From the NCBI GenBank assembly GCA_963830175.1, contig CAWHKV010000002.1, forward strand, positions 310,001 through 374,000: 64,000 nt of DNA. The letters run 5' to 3'. Of the stretch, positions 42,937 through 52,136 are shown in pieces. The position numbers and the translations under genes were made by a program. The notes under the pieces are model-generated. The model searched no databases. It was not told the origin of the DNA and saw only the letters and a program-made list of their open reading frames with translations. This DNA is from JBBRBB01 sp963830175 (GTDB lineage Bacteria > Bacteroidota > Bacteroidia > Chitinophagales > Chitinophagaceae). The stretch's first letter is position 1, and each line of letters begins with the position of its first letter.

Positions 42937-43767
42937 TTGATCGTTTTCCCTAACGCAAAAATTAATCTTGGCCTGCATGTAACCGAAAAAAGGCATGATG
43001 GTTTTCACAATATTGAAACCATATTTTACCCATTACCTTTTACAGATATACTGGAACTCATTTACCTGCCATCAGAAAATCCATTTACATGTAAGTTTAC
43101 TCAAACAGGTTTACCTGTAGAGGGAGAAAGCAATAATAACCTGTGCATAAAAGCGCTAATGCTTTTAAAGCCATTTTTACCCGGTACAGGCTTATTGCAA
43201 ATGCACCTGCATAAAATTATACCAATGGGTGCAGGATTAGGCGGCGGCAGTGCAGACGGCACTTTTTCCCTTCTTGCTATCAATAAACTTTTTAATTTAT
43301 CTATTTCTGATGAATCACTGATGGAGTATGCGTTACGCCTGGGGAGCGATTGTCCGTTTTTTATATATAATAAGCCATGTTTTGCAAAACAAAGAGGAGA
43401 AATGCTTTCCCCCGTAGAACTTAATTTATCTCCTTACAAATTAGTAATAGTAAACCCAGGCATACATGTTAACACTGGGTGGGCTTTTTCAAATCTTTCA
43501 CCACGAAGGCCAGAACAGCACCTTGAAGATATAATACAGAATGAACCTGACACGTGGAAACACGACCTCGTAAACGATTTTGAACAGGTTGTTTTTAATT
43601 CTCATCCACAACTGGTTGAAATAAAAAAAACCCTTTATGATGCTGGGGCAATTTATGCATCAATGAGCGGTAGCGGCAGCAATTTTTTTGGTTTGTTCAG
43701 GAAGAATCAAACTCCCGTTCAACTTTTATTTCCACAGCATTACTTAATAAAGGAAATTGATTTGTAA
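42937..43767 (+). CDS. ispE: 4-diphosphocytidyl-2-C-methyl-D-erythritol kinase IspE
   Basis: A GHMP-family kinase of the non-mevalonate isoprenoid pathway. The 276 residues start at a TTG codon, because MIVFPNAKINLGL is the family N-terminus and no ATG is nearby. K8 in NAKINLG is the catalytic lysine, the ATP-binding loop is PMGAGLGGGSADG (about 96-108), the catalytic aspartate region is LGSDCPF (D138), and the C-terminal motif is MSGSGSNFFGLF. Other pathway genes are not in the window. Confidence 0.95.
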   Translation: MIVFPNAKINLGLHVTEKRHDGFHNIETIFYPLPFTDILELIYLPSENPFTCKFTQTGLPVEGESNNNLCIKALMLLKPFLPGTGLLQMHLHKIIPMGAGLGGGSADGTFSLLAINKLFNLSISDESLMEYALRLGSDCPFFIYNKPCFAKQRGEMLSPVELNLSPYKLVIVNPGIHVNTGWAFSNLSPRRPEQHLEDIIQNEPDTWKHDLVNDFEQVVFNSHPQLVEIKKTLYDAGAIYASMSGSGSNFFGLFRKNQTPVQLLFPQHYLIKEIDL

Positions 43768-43814
43768 AGAACGCCGGCATAGTCTCACCTTTTTGCTATT
43801 TCCTTAATTGCCAC

Positions 43815-43842
43815 TACTTTCGCTTTTCTGATACAGGTCAGA
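43815..43842 (+). promoter_or_regulatory. Predicted promoter and leader hairpin of lpdA
   Basis: TACTTTCG (43815-43822) is a TAnnTTCG-type -7 element about 80 bp before lpdA. A small inverted repeat TCTGA/TCAGA (43827-43831 with 43838-43842) falls at the predicted transcript start. Function unknown. Confidence 0.35.
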
Positions 43843-43901
43843 AATAAACACAGTTTTAATCATTTTGAGTAAATCTTTATTCAATTTCAATCTTACATAA
43901 T

Positions 43902-45311
43902 ATGGCATATGATGTTGTTGTTTTAGGCAGCGGTCCGGGTGGTTATCCGGCAGCGATCCGCGCTTCTCAGTTAGGATTTAAAGTAGCAATTATTGAGAAA
44001 GAAAGCCTTGGCGGTATTTGTCTTAATTGGGGTTGCATACCTACTAAGGCCTTAATAAAAAGTGCGCAGGTTTTTGAGTATGCAAAACACGCAAGTTCTT
44101 ATGGTATAAATGTTAATGAGGCCTCCGCCGATTTTGGAGCCGTTATTAAACGCAGTCGTGGAGTGGCCGATAAAATGAGCAAAGGTGTTCAGTTTTTAAT
44201 GAAAAAAAATAAGATTGACGTAATAATGGGCTACGGCACCATAAAGGGAAAAGGAAAGATAGAAGTAAAGGATAAAGATGGAAAAGTACAAACCGTAGAA
44301 AGTAAATACATCGTTATTGCCACAGGTGGTCGCAGCCGCGAATTACCCAACCTTAAACAGGATGGCAAAAAGGTAATTGGCTATCGTGAAGCAATGGTTT
44401 TACCCCATCAACCTAAATCAATGGTTATTGTTGGTAGTGGTGCCATAGGTGTTGAATTTGCTTACGTTTATAATAGTCTTGGTACCAAGGTTACCATCGT
44501 TGAATTTATGCCACGGATAGTACCTGTAGAAGATGAGGACATTTCAAAAGAACTTGAAAAGCAGTACAGGAAACAGGGCATTACCATAATGACAAACGCC
44601 ACTGTTGAAAGTGTTGATACTGGTGGTTCAGGAATAAAAGCCCAGGTAAAGAATAAAGATGGCAGTACCACCACACTCGAGGCTGATGTTTTATTAAGTG
44701 CAGTTGGCGTAGTTGCTAACATAGAAAATATAGGACTGGAAGAAACAGGAATTAAGGTCGAAAAAGGTCGCATTGTAACTGACAAATACCAACAAACCAA
44801 TGTACCGGGCATTCTTGCCATCGGGGATTGTACGCCCAACCAGGCGCTGGCACATAAAGCAGGAAAAGAAGGCACAAATGCTGCGGAATACATAGGTTAC
44901 CTTGAAAAAAAGTTTGATCATAAACCAGACCCTATAGACTACATGAATGTACCGGGTTGTACTTATTGCACGCCGGAAGTTGCCAGCATTGGTTATACCG
45001 AAGCTGCCGCTAAAGAAGCCGGGTATGAATTAAAAGTTGGAAAATTTCCATTTATGGCCAGCGGTAAGGCAAGTGCCGCCGGTGCCACGGAAGGTTTTGT
45101 AAAAATTATTTACGATGCTAAATATGGTGAGTTATTGGGAGCGCATATGATCGGAAATAATGTGACTGAAATGATTGCAGAAGTTTCAGTTGCGCGAAAG
45201 CTGGAAACAACAGGGCATGAAATATTAAATGCTATTCATCCACATCCGACTATGAGTGAAGCTGTAAAAGAAGCCACTGCAGTTGCATATGGGGAAGCAA
45301 TTGATATTTAA
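43902..45311 (+). CDS. lpdA: Dihydrolipoyl dehydrogenase (E3)
   Basis: Reoxidises dihydrolipoamide in 2-oxoacid dehydrogenase and glycine cleavage complexes, passing electrons to NAD. The 469 residues contain the FAD motif VVLGSGPGGYPAAIRA, the redox disulfide LGGICLNWGCIPTKA (C40, C45), the NAD motif VIVGSGAIGVEFAYVYNSLG, and the active-site His in HPHPTMSEAVKEA near the C-terminus. No E1 or E2 gene is adjacent, so it may serve several complexes. Confidence 0.97.
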   Translation: MAYDVVVLGSGPGGYPAAIRASQLGFKVAIIEKESLGGICLNWGCIPTKALIKSAQVFEYAKHASSYGINVNEASADFGAVIKRSRGVADKMSKGVQFLMKKNKIDVIMGYGTIKGKGKIEVKDKDGKVQTVESKYIVIATGGRSRELPNLKQDGKKVIGYREAMVLPHQPKSMVIVGSGAIGVEFAYVYNSLGTKVTIVEFMPRIVPVEDEDISKELEKQYRKQGITIMTNATVESVDTGGSGIKAQVKNKDGSTTTLEADVLLSAVGVVANIENIGLEETGIKVEKGRIVTDKYQQTNVPGILAIGDCTPNQALAHKAGKEGTNAAEYIGYLEKKFDHKPDPIDYMNVPGCTYCTPEVASIGYTEAAAKEAGYELKVGKFPFMASGKASAAGATEGFVKIIYDAKYGELLGAHMIGNNVTEMIAEVSVARKLETTGHEILNAIHPHPTMSEAVKEATAVAYGEAIDI

Positions 45312-45387
45312 TCAGTTTATATAACTAATAAGAGTAATTTAGATTAGCAGTTTTTAAATAAAATTCTAACAATAATAAACCTTCCAT

Positions 45388-45555
45388 ATGAAAAAGATAT
45401 TTCAATTATTTCCTCTATTACTATTACTTATGATCACCTTTTCAGGATGCGAAGTAATAGGTGGTATTTTTAAGGCTGGCCTTTGGGTTGGAGTTATAAT
45501 TGTCGTAGCAATTATTGCGATAGTGATCTGGCTTTTTAACCGGTTTAGAAAATAA
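45388..45555 (+). CDS. Small membrane lipoprotein (55 residues)
   Basis: A very short gene with a convincing architecture. A signal with lipobox-like TFSGC (cysteine 21) is followed by EVIGGIFKAG and a second hydrophobic helix (about 32-50, VGVIIVVAIIAIVIWLF), ending in a basic NRFRK tail. It lies 4 bp before the Gfo/Idh gene in the same direction, suggesting co-translation. Similar small proteins occur widely in Bacteroidota, as far as I recall, sometimes mislabelled as phosphatidate cytidylyltransferase. The function is unknown. Confidence 0.75.
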   Translation: MKKIFQLFPLLLLLMITFSGCEVIGGIFKAGLWVGVIIVVAIIAIVIWLFNRFRK

Positions 45556-45559
45556 TATA

Positions 45560-46546
45560 ATGGTAAACTGGGGTATACTTGGTTGTGGCAGAATTGCCCG
45601 AAAATTTGCATCAGACCTTACATTGGTCAAAGGGGCAAAGCTGGTTGCAGCAGGAGCAAGTAACAAGGAATCCCTGGATGCTTTCACAAAAGATTTTCCC
45701 GTAGAATTCGCGCACGTGGGTTACGAGGCCCTTGCGAACAATGAAAAGGTAGATGTAATCTATGTAGCAACTCCGCATAGCCACCATTACCAGCATACCA
45801 TGTTGTGCCTCGAAAACCAGAAGGCAGTGCTTTGTGAAAAAGCCTTTGCCTTAAATGCTTACCACGCCAAAAAAATGATAGACAAGGCAAAAAGGCATAA
45901 CGTTTTTTTGATGGAAGCTTTTTGGTCTAAGTTCTTGCCACAATTTAATATGGTGAAAGAAATGATTGCTGCCGGAAAAATTGGAGAAATAAAAAGCATT
46001 CTTGTAAATTTTGGTTTTCGCCCGGTAGAGCCTGTGCCTCAAAGGTTATTCGATCCTGAACTGGGCGGAGGCAGCCTGCTTGATATTGGCATTTATAATG
46101 TATTTGTGGCCCTGTCTTTTTTAGGAAAGCCTGATGTAATTGAAGCAAGCATCACGCCTGCTTATACCGGGGTAGATGAACAATGCGCCATCCTGTTTAA
46201 ATATAAAAATGGGGCAATTGCCCAGCTGTTTTCTTCATTTGCGTCTAACCTGGCAACAGAAGCAGATATTAGTGGAACAGATGGAAGAATAAAACTCACA
46301 TCCCGTTTTTATACCCCTGCTGCTGAAATAGAATTTTATCCTGAAAAAATGGACAGTAAAACAATAATTGATGTACCCCGCGAAGAAGGCTTTGGTTACC
46401 AATACGAAGCACGGCATGTGGTTGAATGCCTTCAAAAAGGGTTAACCGAAAGCCCTGTTGTTTCTCACGCCGATACAATTTTAATGATGGAAACCCTTGA
46501 TGAAATAAGAAAGGCGGCCGGAATAAATTATCCCTCAGACAATTAA
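45560..46546 (+). CDS. Gfo/Idh/MocA-family oxidoreductase
   Basis: A 328-residue NAD(P)-dependent dehydrogenase. The N-terminal Rossmann motif WGILGCGRIARKFASDL is at 4-20, followed by VIYVATPHSHHYQHTMLCLE and the catalytic-lysine motif LCEKAFALN (about 93-101, canonical EKP replaced by EKA). The C-terminal alpha/beta domain includes GGGSLLDIGIYNV. The family acts on sugars, inositols or trans-dihydrodiols; the substrate here is open. It is preceded at 4 bp by a 55-residue lipoprotein gene. Confidence 0.92.
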   Translation: MVNWGILGCGRIARKFASDLTLVKGAKLVAAGASNKESLDAFTKDFPVEFAHVGYEALANNEKVDVIYVATPHSHHYQHTMLCLENQKAVLCEKAFALNAYHAKKMIDKAKRHNVFLMEAFWSKFLPQFNMVKEMIAAGKIGEIKSILVNFGFRPVEPVPQRLFDPELGGGSLLDIGIYNVFVALSFLGKPDVIEASITPAYTGVDEQCAILFKYKNGAIAQLFSSFASNLATEADISGTDGRIKLTSRFYTPAAEIEFYPEKMDSKTIIDVPREEGFGYQYEARHVVECLQKGLTESPVVSHADTILMMETLDEIRKAAGINYPSDN

Positions 46547-46675
46547 ACTTCCTGAATCAAAAATTTTTAAGTGTTTGTGTAGTATTTACACATTACTGTT
46601 TATCTTGCATTGCTCAGATTGATTAATTGCCATTATTCCATCTATCATAGATTTCTAAGTGTAAAATTTAATCCC

Positions 46676-49600
46676 TTGGCTATAGTATCAAAAAATGCAG
46701 GTAAGCAAAACTCGCAGAAGCATAATAATAAAGGCAGAAGTTTAAATAAAAAGGGGTCTCTTAAAAAGGAAACTGCAAAAAATGATTCCATCTCTTTAGC
46801 CGGTAATAAAGAAAATGTTTCATCCATAAAGAAAGGAAATTCAAAAAAGGCAGGCATAAAAAAAGCTTCGTCAATAAAGCAACCTGTTTCGGAAGCAAAT
46901 GTTATTATTGAAGAAAAGAAGCCTGGCATTGCAAAAAAAATTCTGAACACACTTTCTGAATCATTTTTATCAAAAACTGTTAGAGTTAATCTGATGCTTC
47001 GGTTTCATACGAAACCAGGGCAACTTTTATTTATAACAGCGGCTCATGAAATATTTGGTAACCTGGAGGTTGATAAAGCGCTTCCGATGGAATATTTCAA
47101 TGAAGATTACTGGACAGTTTCTGTTAATCTAAATCCGAATGAGATTCCTGAAAACGGACTGGTCTATAATTACCTGCTTAGAAATGAAGATGGATCATTT
47201 ACTTACGATTGGGGTAACGATAAAAAATTGGAAAGGGCAGTCCTCCAAAAAGAATTCGCCATAATTTTTGATTCATGGAACCATGCCGGTTTTTATCAAA
47301 ACGTATATTTTACTGAGCCCTTTAAAACGGTTCTTCTTAAACGAGAATACACTACGCATACTGTTTCCGAAAACAGGCACATAACCCACACCTTTAGGGC
47401 TAAAGCACCATTATTGTTACATGATGAAGTACTCTGTTTAACCGGTAGTGATGAGGTGTTTGGAAATTGGAATGAAGAAAACGTTTTAGTGCTTAATAAA
47501 AAAGAAACTGAAGATTATTATGCGCTTTCAATCGATCTATCTAAAGTTAATTTTCCCCTTGTATACAAGTACGGTGTTTATAATACCAGCCAGAAAAAAT
47601 TCGTGAAATACGAGGATGGGAATAACCGTTTTCTATTTGATACGTTTGCAAAAAACAAAATAAGCATTGTTAATGATGGGTTTGCAAATCTCTCTCATAC
47701 TGTCTGGAAGGGCGCTGGCGTAGCCATTCCCGTATTCAGCCTCAGGTCTGATAACAGTTGCGGAATTGGTGAATTTCTCGACCTTAAATTGTTAGCAGAC
47801 TGGGCTGTTAAAACCGGTTTAAAGGTTATTCAAATATTGCCTGTAAATGATACTACTGCAACAAAAACCTGGTCCGATTCTTACCCTTATGCAGCTATTT
47901 CAGCTTTTGCATTACACCCTGTTTATGTAAATCTTGATACGTTGGTTGGTAATGGTAATTTTCAACTAATTAAAGAAATACAGGCTAAAAAAGATTTACT
48001 AAACCAAACAGGTGCAACTGAATATGTGGAGGCTTTAAATTTTAAGTGGGATATAATTAATAAAGTATACCCAGAACAAAAAGTAAAGGTTTTTGAGTCT
48101 GAAGATTACAAACAATTCTATGAACAAAATAAGCAATGGTTATTACCCTATGCAACTTTTTGTTACTTCAGGGATACCTATGGAACTGCCGATTTTAATC
48201 AATGGCCAAAGCGTGGCATTTATAACGAGGCTGAAGCGCAATCTTTATTAGAATTAGATGAACAAAGGTTTGATGCACTGGCAATTCACTTTTTCGTACA
48301 ATATCATTTGCATCTTCAGTTAAAAGATGCTACAACCTATGCTCACAATAATGGCGTTATTGTAAAAGGCGACATACCGATTGGCATTTATCGTTTTGGT
48401 GTGGATGCATGGCAGGATCCCTCACTGTACCATATGAATATGCAGGCGGGCGCACCCCCCGATGATTTTGCTGTAAAAGGTCAAAACTGGGGTTTCCCGA
48501 CTTACAATTGGGAGGTAATGAAAAAAGATAATTTCAATTGGTGGAAAAACAGGTTCGCCCAGATGAGTTGTTATTTTGATGCCTTCAGAATTGATCATAT
48601 ACTTGGATTTTTTAGAATATGGAATGTGCCCGTTTCCCAGGTAGAAGGCATAATGGGTTTTTTCACCCCTTCTATTCCTGTACACATTAATGAATTTCAT
48701 GAACGGAATATTTGGTTTGATTATGACAGGTATTGCAAACCATTTATAACCGAACATATTTTGTGGGATGCCTTCAGGGAAAATATGTTACAGGCAAAGG
48801 AAATCTTCTTTGATGCAGACCATGAATCTTACAGCCTGAAGCCCGAATTTAAAACACAGCAGCAGGTATTGGCATATTTTAACGAGAAAGAAGAAAACGA
48901 AGTTAATCTGCAGCTTAAACAGGGCTTATTCAATATTATTTCCAATGTTATTTTATTTGAGGTTGATGGAAGCACTGGTACTGCTTTTCATTTTCGTTTT
49001 TCTATGGAAAATACCAGCTCTTTTCAACACCTTGAGAATAATACACGCAATGGGTTAAAAAGCCTGTATGTAAATTATTTCTTTCAGAGGCAGGATGATT
49101 TCTGGAAGAAAGAGGCCATGCAAAAGCTTCCTTCTTTAAAACGGGCAACCAATATGCTTATCTGCGGAGAAGACCTTGGTCTGGTTCCATCAAGCGTTCC
49201 ACATGTAATGAACGACCTTGGTATATTAAGTTTGGAAATTCAGCGCATGCCTAAAGATTCTTCAGTAGAATTCTTTTCACCGCAAAATGCACCTTACCTC
49301 AGCGTGGTTACTCCTTCTACGCATGATATGAGTACGGTTCGTGGCTGGTGGGAAGAAAACCGGGAACGAACCCAACGCTTTTATAATAACGAACTTCACC
49401 AGTGGGGGCAGGCACCATATTTCTGTGAAGACTGGATTAGCCGCAACATTGTAATGCAGCATTTATATTCTCCAGCCATGTGGAGTATTTTTCTATTGCA
49501 AGACCTGCTGGCAATAAATGCAGAATTAAGAAGCAACGACCCTGCGGTTGAACGTATCAATGATCCCTCAGATTCAAATAATTTGTGGAAATACCGCATG

Positions 49601-49681
49601 CACCTTAAACTGGAAGACCTGCTTAATAAATCGGATTTTAATAACGACCTTAAACAAAATATTGCCGCTAGCGGAAGATAG
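46676..49681 (+). CDS. malQ: 4-alpha-glucanotransferase (GH77) with N-terminal starch-binding domains
   Basis: Disproportionates malto-oligosaccharides in glycogen/maltose metabolism. The core has the GH77 nucleophile FRIDHILGFFRIW (D at nucleotides 48593-48595), the acid/base CGEDLGLVPSS (E at 49169-49171) and STHDMSTVRGWW (D at 49325-49327). Two CBM20-like domains precede it (LRFHTKPGQLLFI; TFRAKAPLLLHDE). Upstream is a Lys/Ser/Asn-rich region of about 100 residues without any ATG. The start is therefore uncertain: TTG at 46676 (used here), TTG at 46610 (overlaps a promoter-like TATCTTG), or ATG at 46994, just before the first CBM20. The long basic N-terminus is unusual. Confidence 0.9.
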   Translation: MAIVSKNAGKQNSQKHNNKGRSLNKKGSLKKETAKNDSISLAGNKENVSSIKKGNSKKAGIKKASSIKQPVSEANVIIEEKKPGIAKKILNTLSESFLSKTVRVNLMLRFHTKPGQLLFITAAHEIFGNLEVDKALPMEYFNEDYWTVSVNLNPNEIPENGLVYNYLLRNEDGSFTYDWGNDKKLERAVLQKEFAIIFDSWNHAGFYQNVYFTEPFKTVLLKREYTTHTVSENRHITHTFRAKAPLLLHDEVLCLTGSDEVFGNWNEENVLVLNKKETEDYYALSIDLSKVNFPLVYKYGVYNTSQKKFVKYEDGNNRFLFDTFAKNKISIVNDGFANLSHTVWKGAGVAIPVFSLRSDNSCGIGEFLDLKLLADWAVKTGLKVIQILPVNDTTATKTWSDSYPYAAISAFALHPVYVNLDTLVGNGNFQLIKEIQAKKDLLNQTGATEYVEALNFKWDIINKVYPEQKVKVFESEDYKQFYEQNKQWLLPYATFCYFRDTYGTADFNQWPKRGIYNEAEAQSLLELDEQRFDALAIHFFVQYHLHLQLKDATTYAHNNGVIVKGDIPIGIYRFGVDAWQDPSLYHMNMQAGAPPDDFAVKGQNWGFPTYNWEVMKKDNFNWWKNRFAQMSCYFDAFRIDHILGFFRIWNVPVSQVEGIMGFFTPSIPVHINEFHERNIWFDYDRYCKPFITEHILWDAFRENMLQAKEIFFDADHESYSLKPEFKTQQQVLAYFNEKEENEVNLQLKQGLFNIISNVILFEVDGSTGTAFHFRFSMENTSSFQHLENNTRNGLKSLYVNYFFQRQDDFWKKEAMQKLPSLKRATNMLICGEDLGLVPSSVPHVMNDLGILSLEIQRMPKDSSVEFFSPQNAPYLSVVTPSTHDMSTVRGWWEENRERTQRFYNNELHQWGQAPYFCEDWISRNIVMQHLYSPAMWSIFLLQDLLAINAELRSNDPAVERINDPSDSNNLWKYRMHLKLEDLLNKSDFNNDLKQNIAASGR

Positions 49682-49684
49682 CCA

Positions 49685-50401
49685 TCAATCCATTTTTATT
49701 GCCTTACCACTTCCTGTTACATTTTTGTGAATGGTAGGATTGCCCCTGTAATAAACATCACCGCTGCCTGTAATATCCATTTTAAGCGTTTTATCGGCAT
49801 ACACCCGAACCTTGCCGCTACCATTAACTTCAACCTTAACATTTTCTGCCTTCAGATCTTCGGCTTTAAAATCGCCATGACCATTTATTTCGATGCTTTC
49901 ATCGCGGGTTTCGCCACTTAAATTTATATTTCCGCTACCGGCAATTTCAGCATGAACCTCTGGCGTATTTACATGTAAGGTTATATTTCCGCTCCCTGCA
50001 ATTTCCAGGTTCAGCTCATCCATTCCCGAAAATTTATCCTGCCCTATAAAACTTCCGCTCCCTGCAATTTGCAGATTTGATAATTGGCTGCAGGTGACAT
50101 GTATTTTTACTTTTTCCCTCGTTTTAATATTATATCCTTTCCGGGATTTAATAGATAAATATCCATGAATGGTTTCAGTAGTTATATATGGAATCAGGTT
50201 CTCATCAGCTTCTACAATAATTTGCCCATCCGACCCCGGTACGAGGAATACATCGAAACTTCCCTGCAATTTTATCTTACCCTCACCTGAATAATTCCTG
50301 TTTTCTGCGCGCATGTTGCCATTGCCTGTAATGGTTTCATTTGAAAAATTAGAACATCCTGTTAAAGAACATAAGATCGTTAAGTAAAAAAACATTTTCA
50401 T
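49685..50401 (-). CDS. GIN-domain (DUF2807) lipoprotein
   Basis: A 238-residue exported protein with a lipobox SLTGC near residue 16. The rest is a repetitive right-handed beta structure with recurrent G-S-G-[SND] turns (AGSGSFIG, AGSGNITL, AGSGNINL, NGSGKVRV, TGSGDVYY), typical of the head-GIN/DUF2807 family formerly called putative auto-transporter adhesins. Function is unknown; surface or periplasmic structural roles have been suggested. It is convergent with malQ (3 bp gap) and divergent from guaA. Confidence 0.9.
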   Translation of the reverse strand: MKMFFYLTILCSLTGCSNFSNETITGNGNMRAENRNYSGEGKIKLQGSFDVFLVPGSDGQIIVEADENLIPYITTETIHGYLSIKSRKGYNIKTREKVKIHVTCSQLSNLQIAGSGSFIGQDKFSGMDELNLEIAGSGNITLHVNTPEVHAEIAGSGNINLSGETRDESIEINGHGDFKAEDLKAENVKVEVNGSGKVRVYADKTLKMDITGSGDVYYRGNPTIHKNVTGSGKAIKMD

Positions 50402-50501
50402 TGTAAAGGTTTAAATAGTTTAATAATTCTATTACAATTATAAAAATTTGAAATTAAAAAAATGGAAAGTTTGTTGCATTATTCTCCTTTTAAAATTCAA
50501 T

Positions 50502-50509
50502 TATCTTCG
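50502..50509 (+). promoter_or_regulatory. Predicted -7 element of guaA
   Basis: TATCTTCG (TAnnTTCG form) lies 11 bp before the guaA ATG at 50521, giving a very short leader. Confidence 0.45.
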
Positions 50510-50520
50510 CCTCACATTTT

Positions 50521-52053
50521 ATGACTGAAAAAATTATTATACTGGATTTTGGTAGCCAGTACACACAGTTGATAGCGAGGGCGGTTCGAGAAGCTAATGT
50601 TTATTGTGAAATAATTCCATACCACAAGAAAGTTGATATAGACGAAACCGTAAAGGGAATTATTTTAAGCGGTTCTCCGTTCAGCGTGAATGATAATAAT
50701 GCTCCATCAGTGGATGTTGAGGCCCTAATTTTGGAGCGGCCTGTGCTGGGTGTTTGCTATGGTGCACAACTTTCAGCTAAACAGTTTGGAGGTGTGGTAA
50801 ATAAATCAAGCAAACGCGAATTCGGCAGAGCAAAAATGCATAAAATGCAGGATGATCTTTTATTAACCGGGGTAGCCGATAACAGCCAGGTATGGATGAG
50901 CCATAGCGACTCCATAAACAAATTACCCGATGGTTTTGAAGTGCTTGCAACTACAGATAATATTCCGGTAGCAGTCTTTAAATTTTCCGGTACTAATAAT
51001 GCTTTATATGGATTGCAATTTCACCCGGAGGTGTATCATTCCACTGAAGGAAAAAAGATCGTATATAATTACCTCGTAAATATTTGCAAGTGTGCGCAAA
51101 ACTGGACACCAGCTTCCTTCGTTCAGGAAACAGTTGATCATTTAAAATCCACTATTGGAGATGCACACGTAATTATGGCTTTAAGTGGCGGTGTAGACAG
51201 TACAGTGGCCGCAACCCTTATAAGCCGCGCCATTGGCGACAGGTTGCATGGAATATTTGTTGATAATGGTGTATTACGCAAAGATGAGTTTGAGCAGGTA
51301 TTAGCAACGTATAAGCAACTAGATTTGAATGTAACAGGCATTGATGCGAAAGATGTTTTTTATAAAGAATTAGCTGGTAAGTCTGACCCTGAAGAAAAAC
51401 GAAAAATAATCGGCAAATTATTTATAGATGTTTTTCATGATGAGGCAGAAAAAATAAAAGAAGCACGCTTTCTGGGGCAGGGAACAATTTACCCGGATGT
51501 TATTGAAAGTGTAAGTGTACATGGTCCTTCCGTTACTATAAAGTCGCACCACAATGTTGGGGGATTGCCTGAAGCTATGCATTTGCAACTGGTTGAACCA
51601 TTGCGATACCTTTTTAAAGATGAAGTTAGAAAAGTGGGGGTTGAACTGGGTATTCCACACGATATGGTTTTTCGTCACCCTTTTCCTGGTCCTGGTCTTG
51701 CTATTAGAATATTGGGTGATGTTTCTCCTGACAAAGTTCAACTGCTGCAAGAGGCAGATGAAATATATATTACAGCACTTAAAGCTTTTGATCTGTACGA
51801 AAAAGTGTGGCAGGCAGCAACCATTTTATTACCCGTAAAAAGTGTGGGTGTAATGGGAGATGAGAGAACCTATGAATATGTTGTTGCATTGCGTGCAGTA
51901 ACCTCGGTTGATGGAATGACAGCAGATTGGGCTCATCTTCCCCACGAATTTCTATCAGAAGTATCCAGCCAGATTATCAATAATGTCAGAGGCATTAATA
52001 GAGTGGTGTATGATATAAGCAGTAAACCACCTTCCACCATCGAATGGGAATAA
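50521..52053 (+). CDS. guaA: GMP synthase (glutamine-hydrolysing)
   Basis: Converts XMP to GMP using glutamine and ATP. The 510 residues comprise a class I amidotransferase domain (LGVCYGAQLSAKQFGG with C79; LQFHPE with H168 and E170), the ATP-pyrophosphatase P-loop ALSGGVDSTVA (SGGVDS 222-227) and the dimerisation domain ending NRVVYDISSKPPSTIEWE. No other purine genes are adjacent. The lipoprotein gene follows after 83 bp. Confidence 0.98.
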   Translation: MTEKIIILDFGSQYTQLIARAVREANVYCEIIPYHKKVDIDETVKGIILSGSPFSVNDNNAPSVDVEALILERPVLGVCYGAQLSAKQFGGVVNKSSKREFGRAKMHKMQDDLLLTGVADNSQVWMSHSDSINKLPDGFEVLATTDNIPVAVFKFSGTNNALYGLQFHPEVYHSTEGKKIVYNYLVNICKCAQNWTPASFVQETVDHLKSTIGDAHVIMALSGGVDSTVAATLISRAIGDRLHGIFVDNGVLRKDEFEQVLATYKQLDLNVTGIDAKDVFYKELAGKSDPEEKRKIIGKLFIDVFHDEAEKIKEARFLGQGTIYPDVIESVSVHGPSVTIKSHHNVGGLPEAMHLQLVEPLRYLFKDEVRKVGVELGIPHDMVFRHPFPGPGLAIRILGDVSPDKVQLLQEADEIYITALKAFDLYEKVWQAATILLPVKSVGVMGDERTYEYVVALRAVTSVDGMTADWAHLPHEFLSEVSSQIINNVRGINRVVYDISSKPPSTIEWE

Positions 52054-52136
52054 AGAACGCGTTTATTATTTGTGATTACCATAGGGTTTTATAGGCACCA
52101 AATTTGTTACTTTCCCAAGAAATTACCAACCACAGA

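Noticed and set aside
44468..44893. 141-codon antisense frame inside lpdA
   Set aside because: Shadow of the conserved NAD-binding domain region, with no start-site signals or protein-like features.
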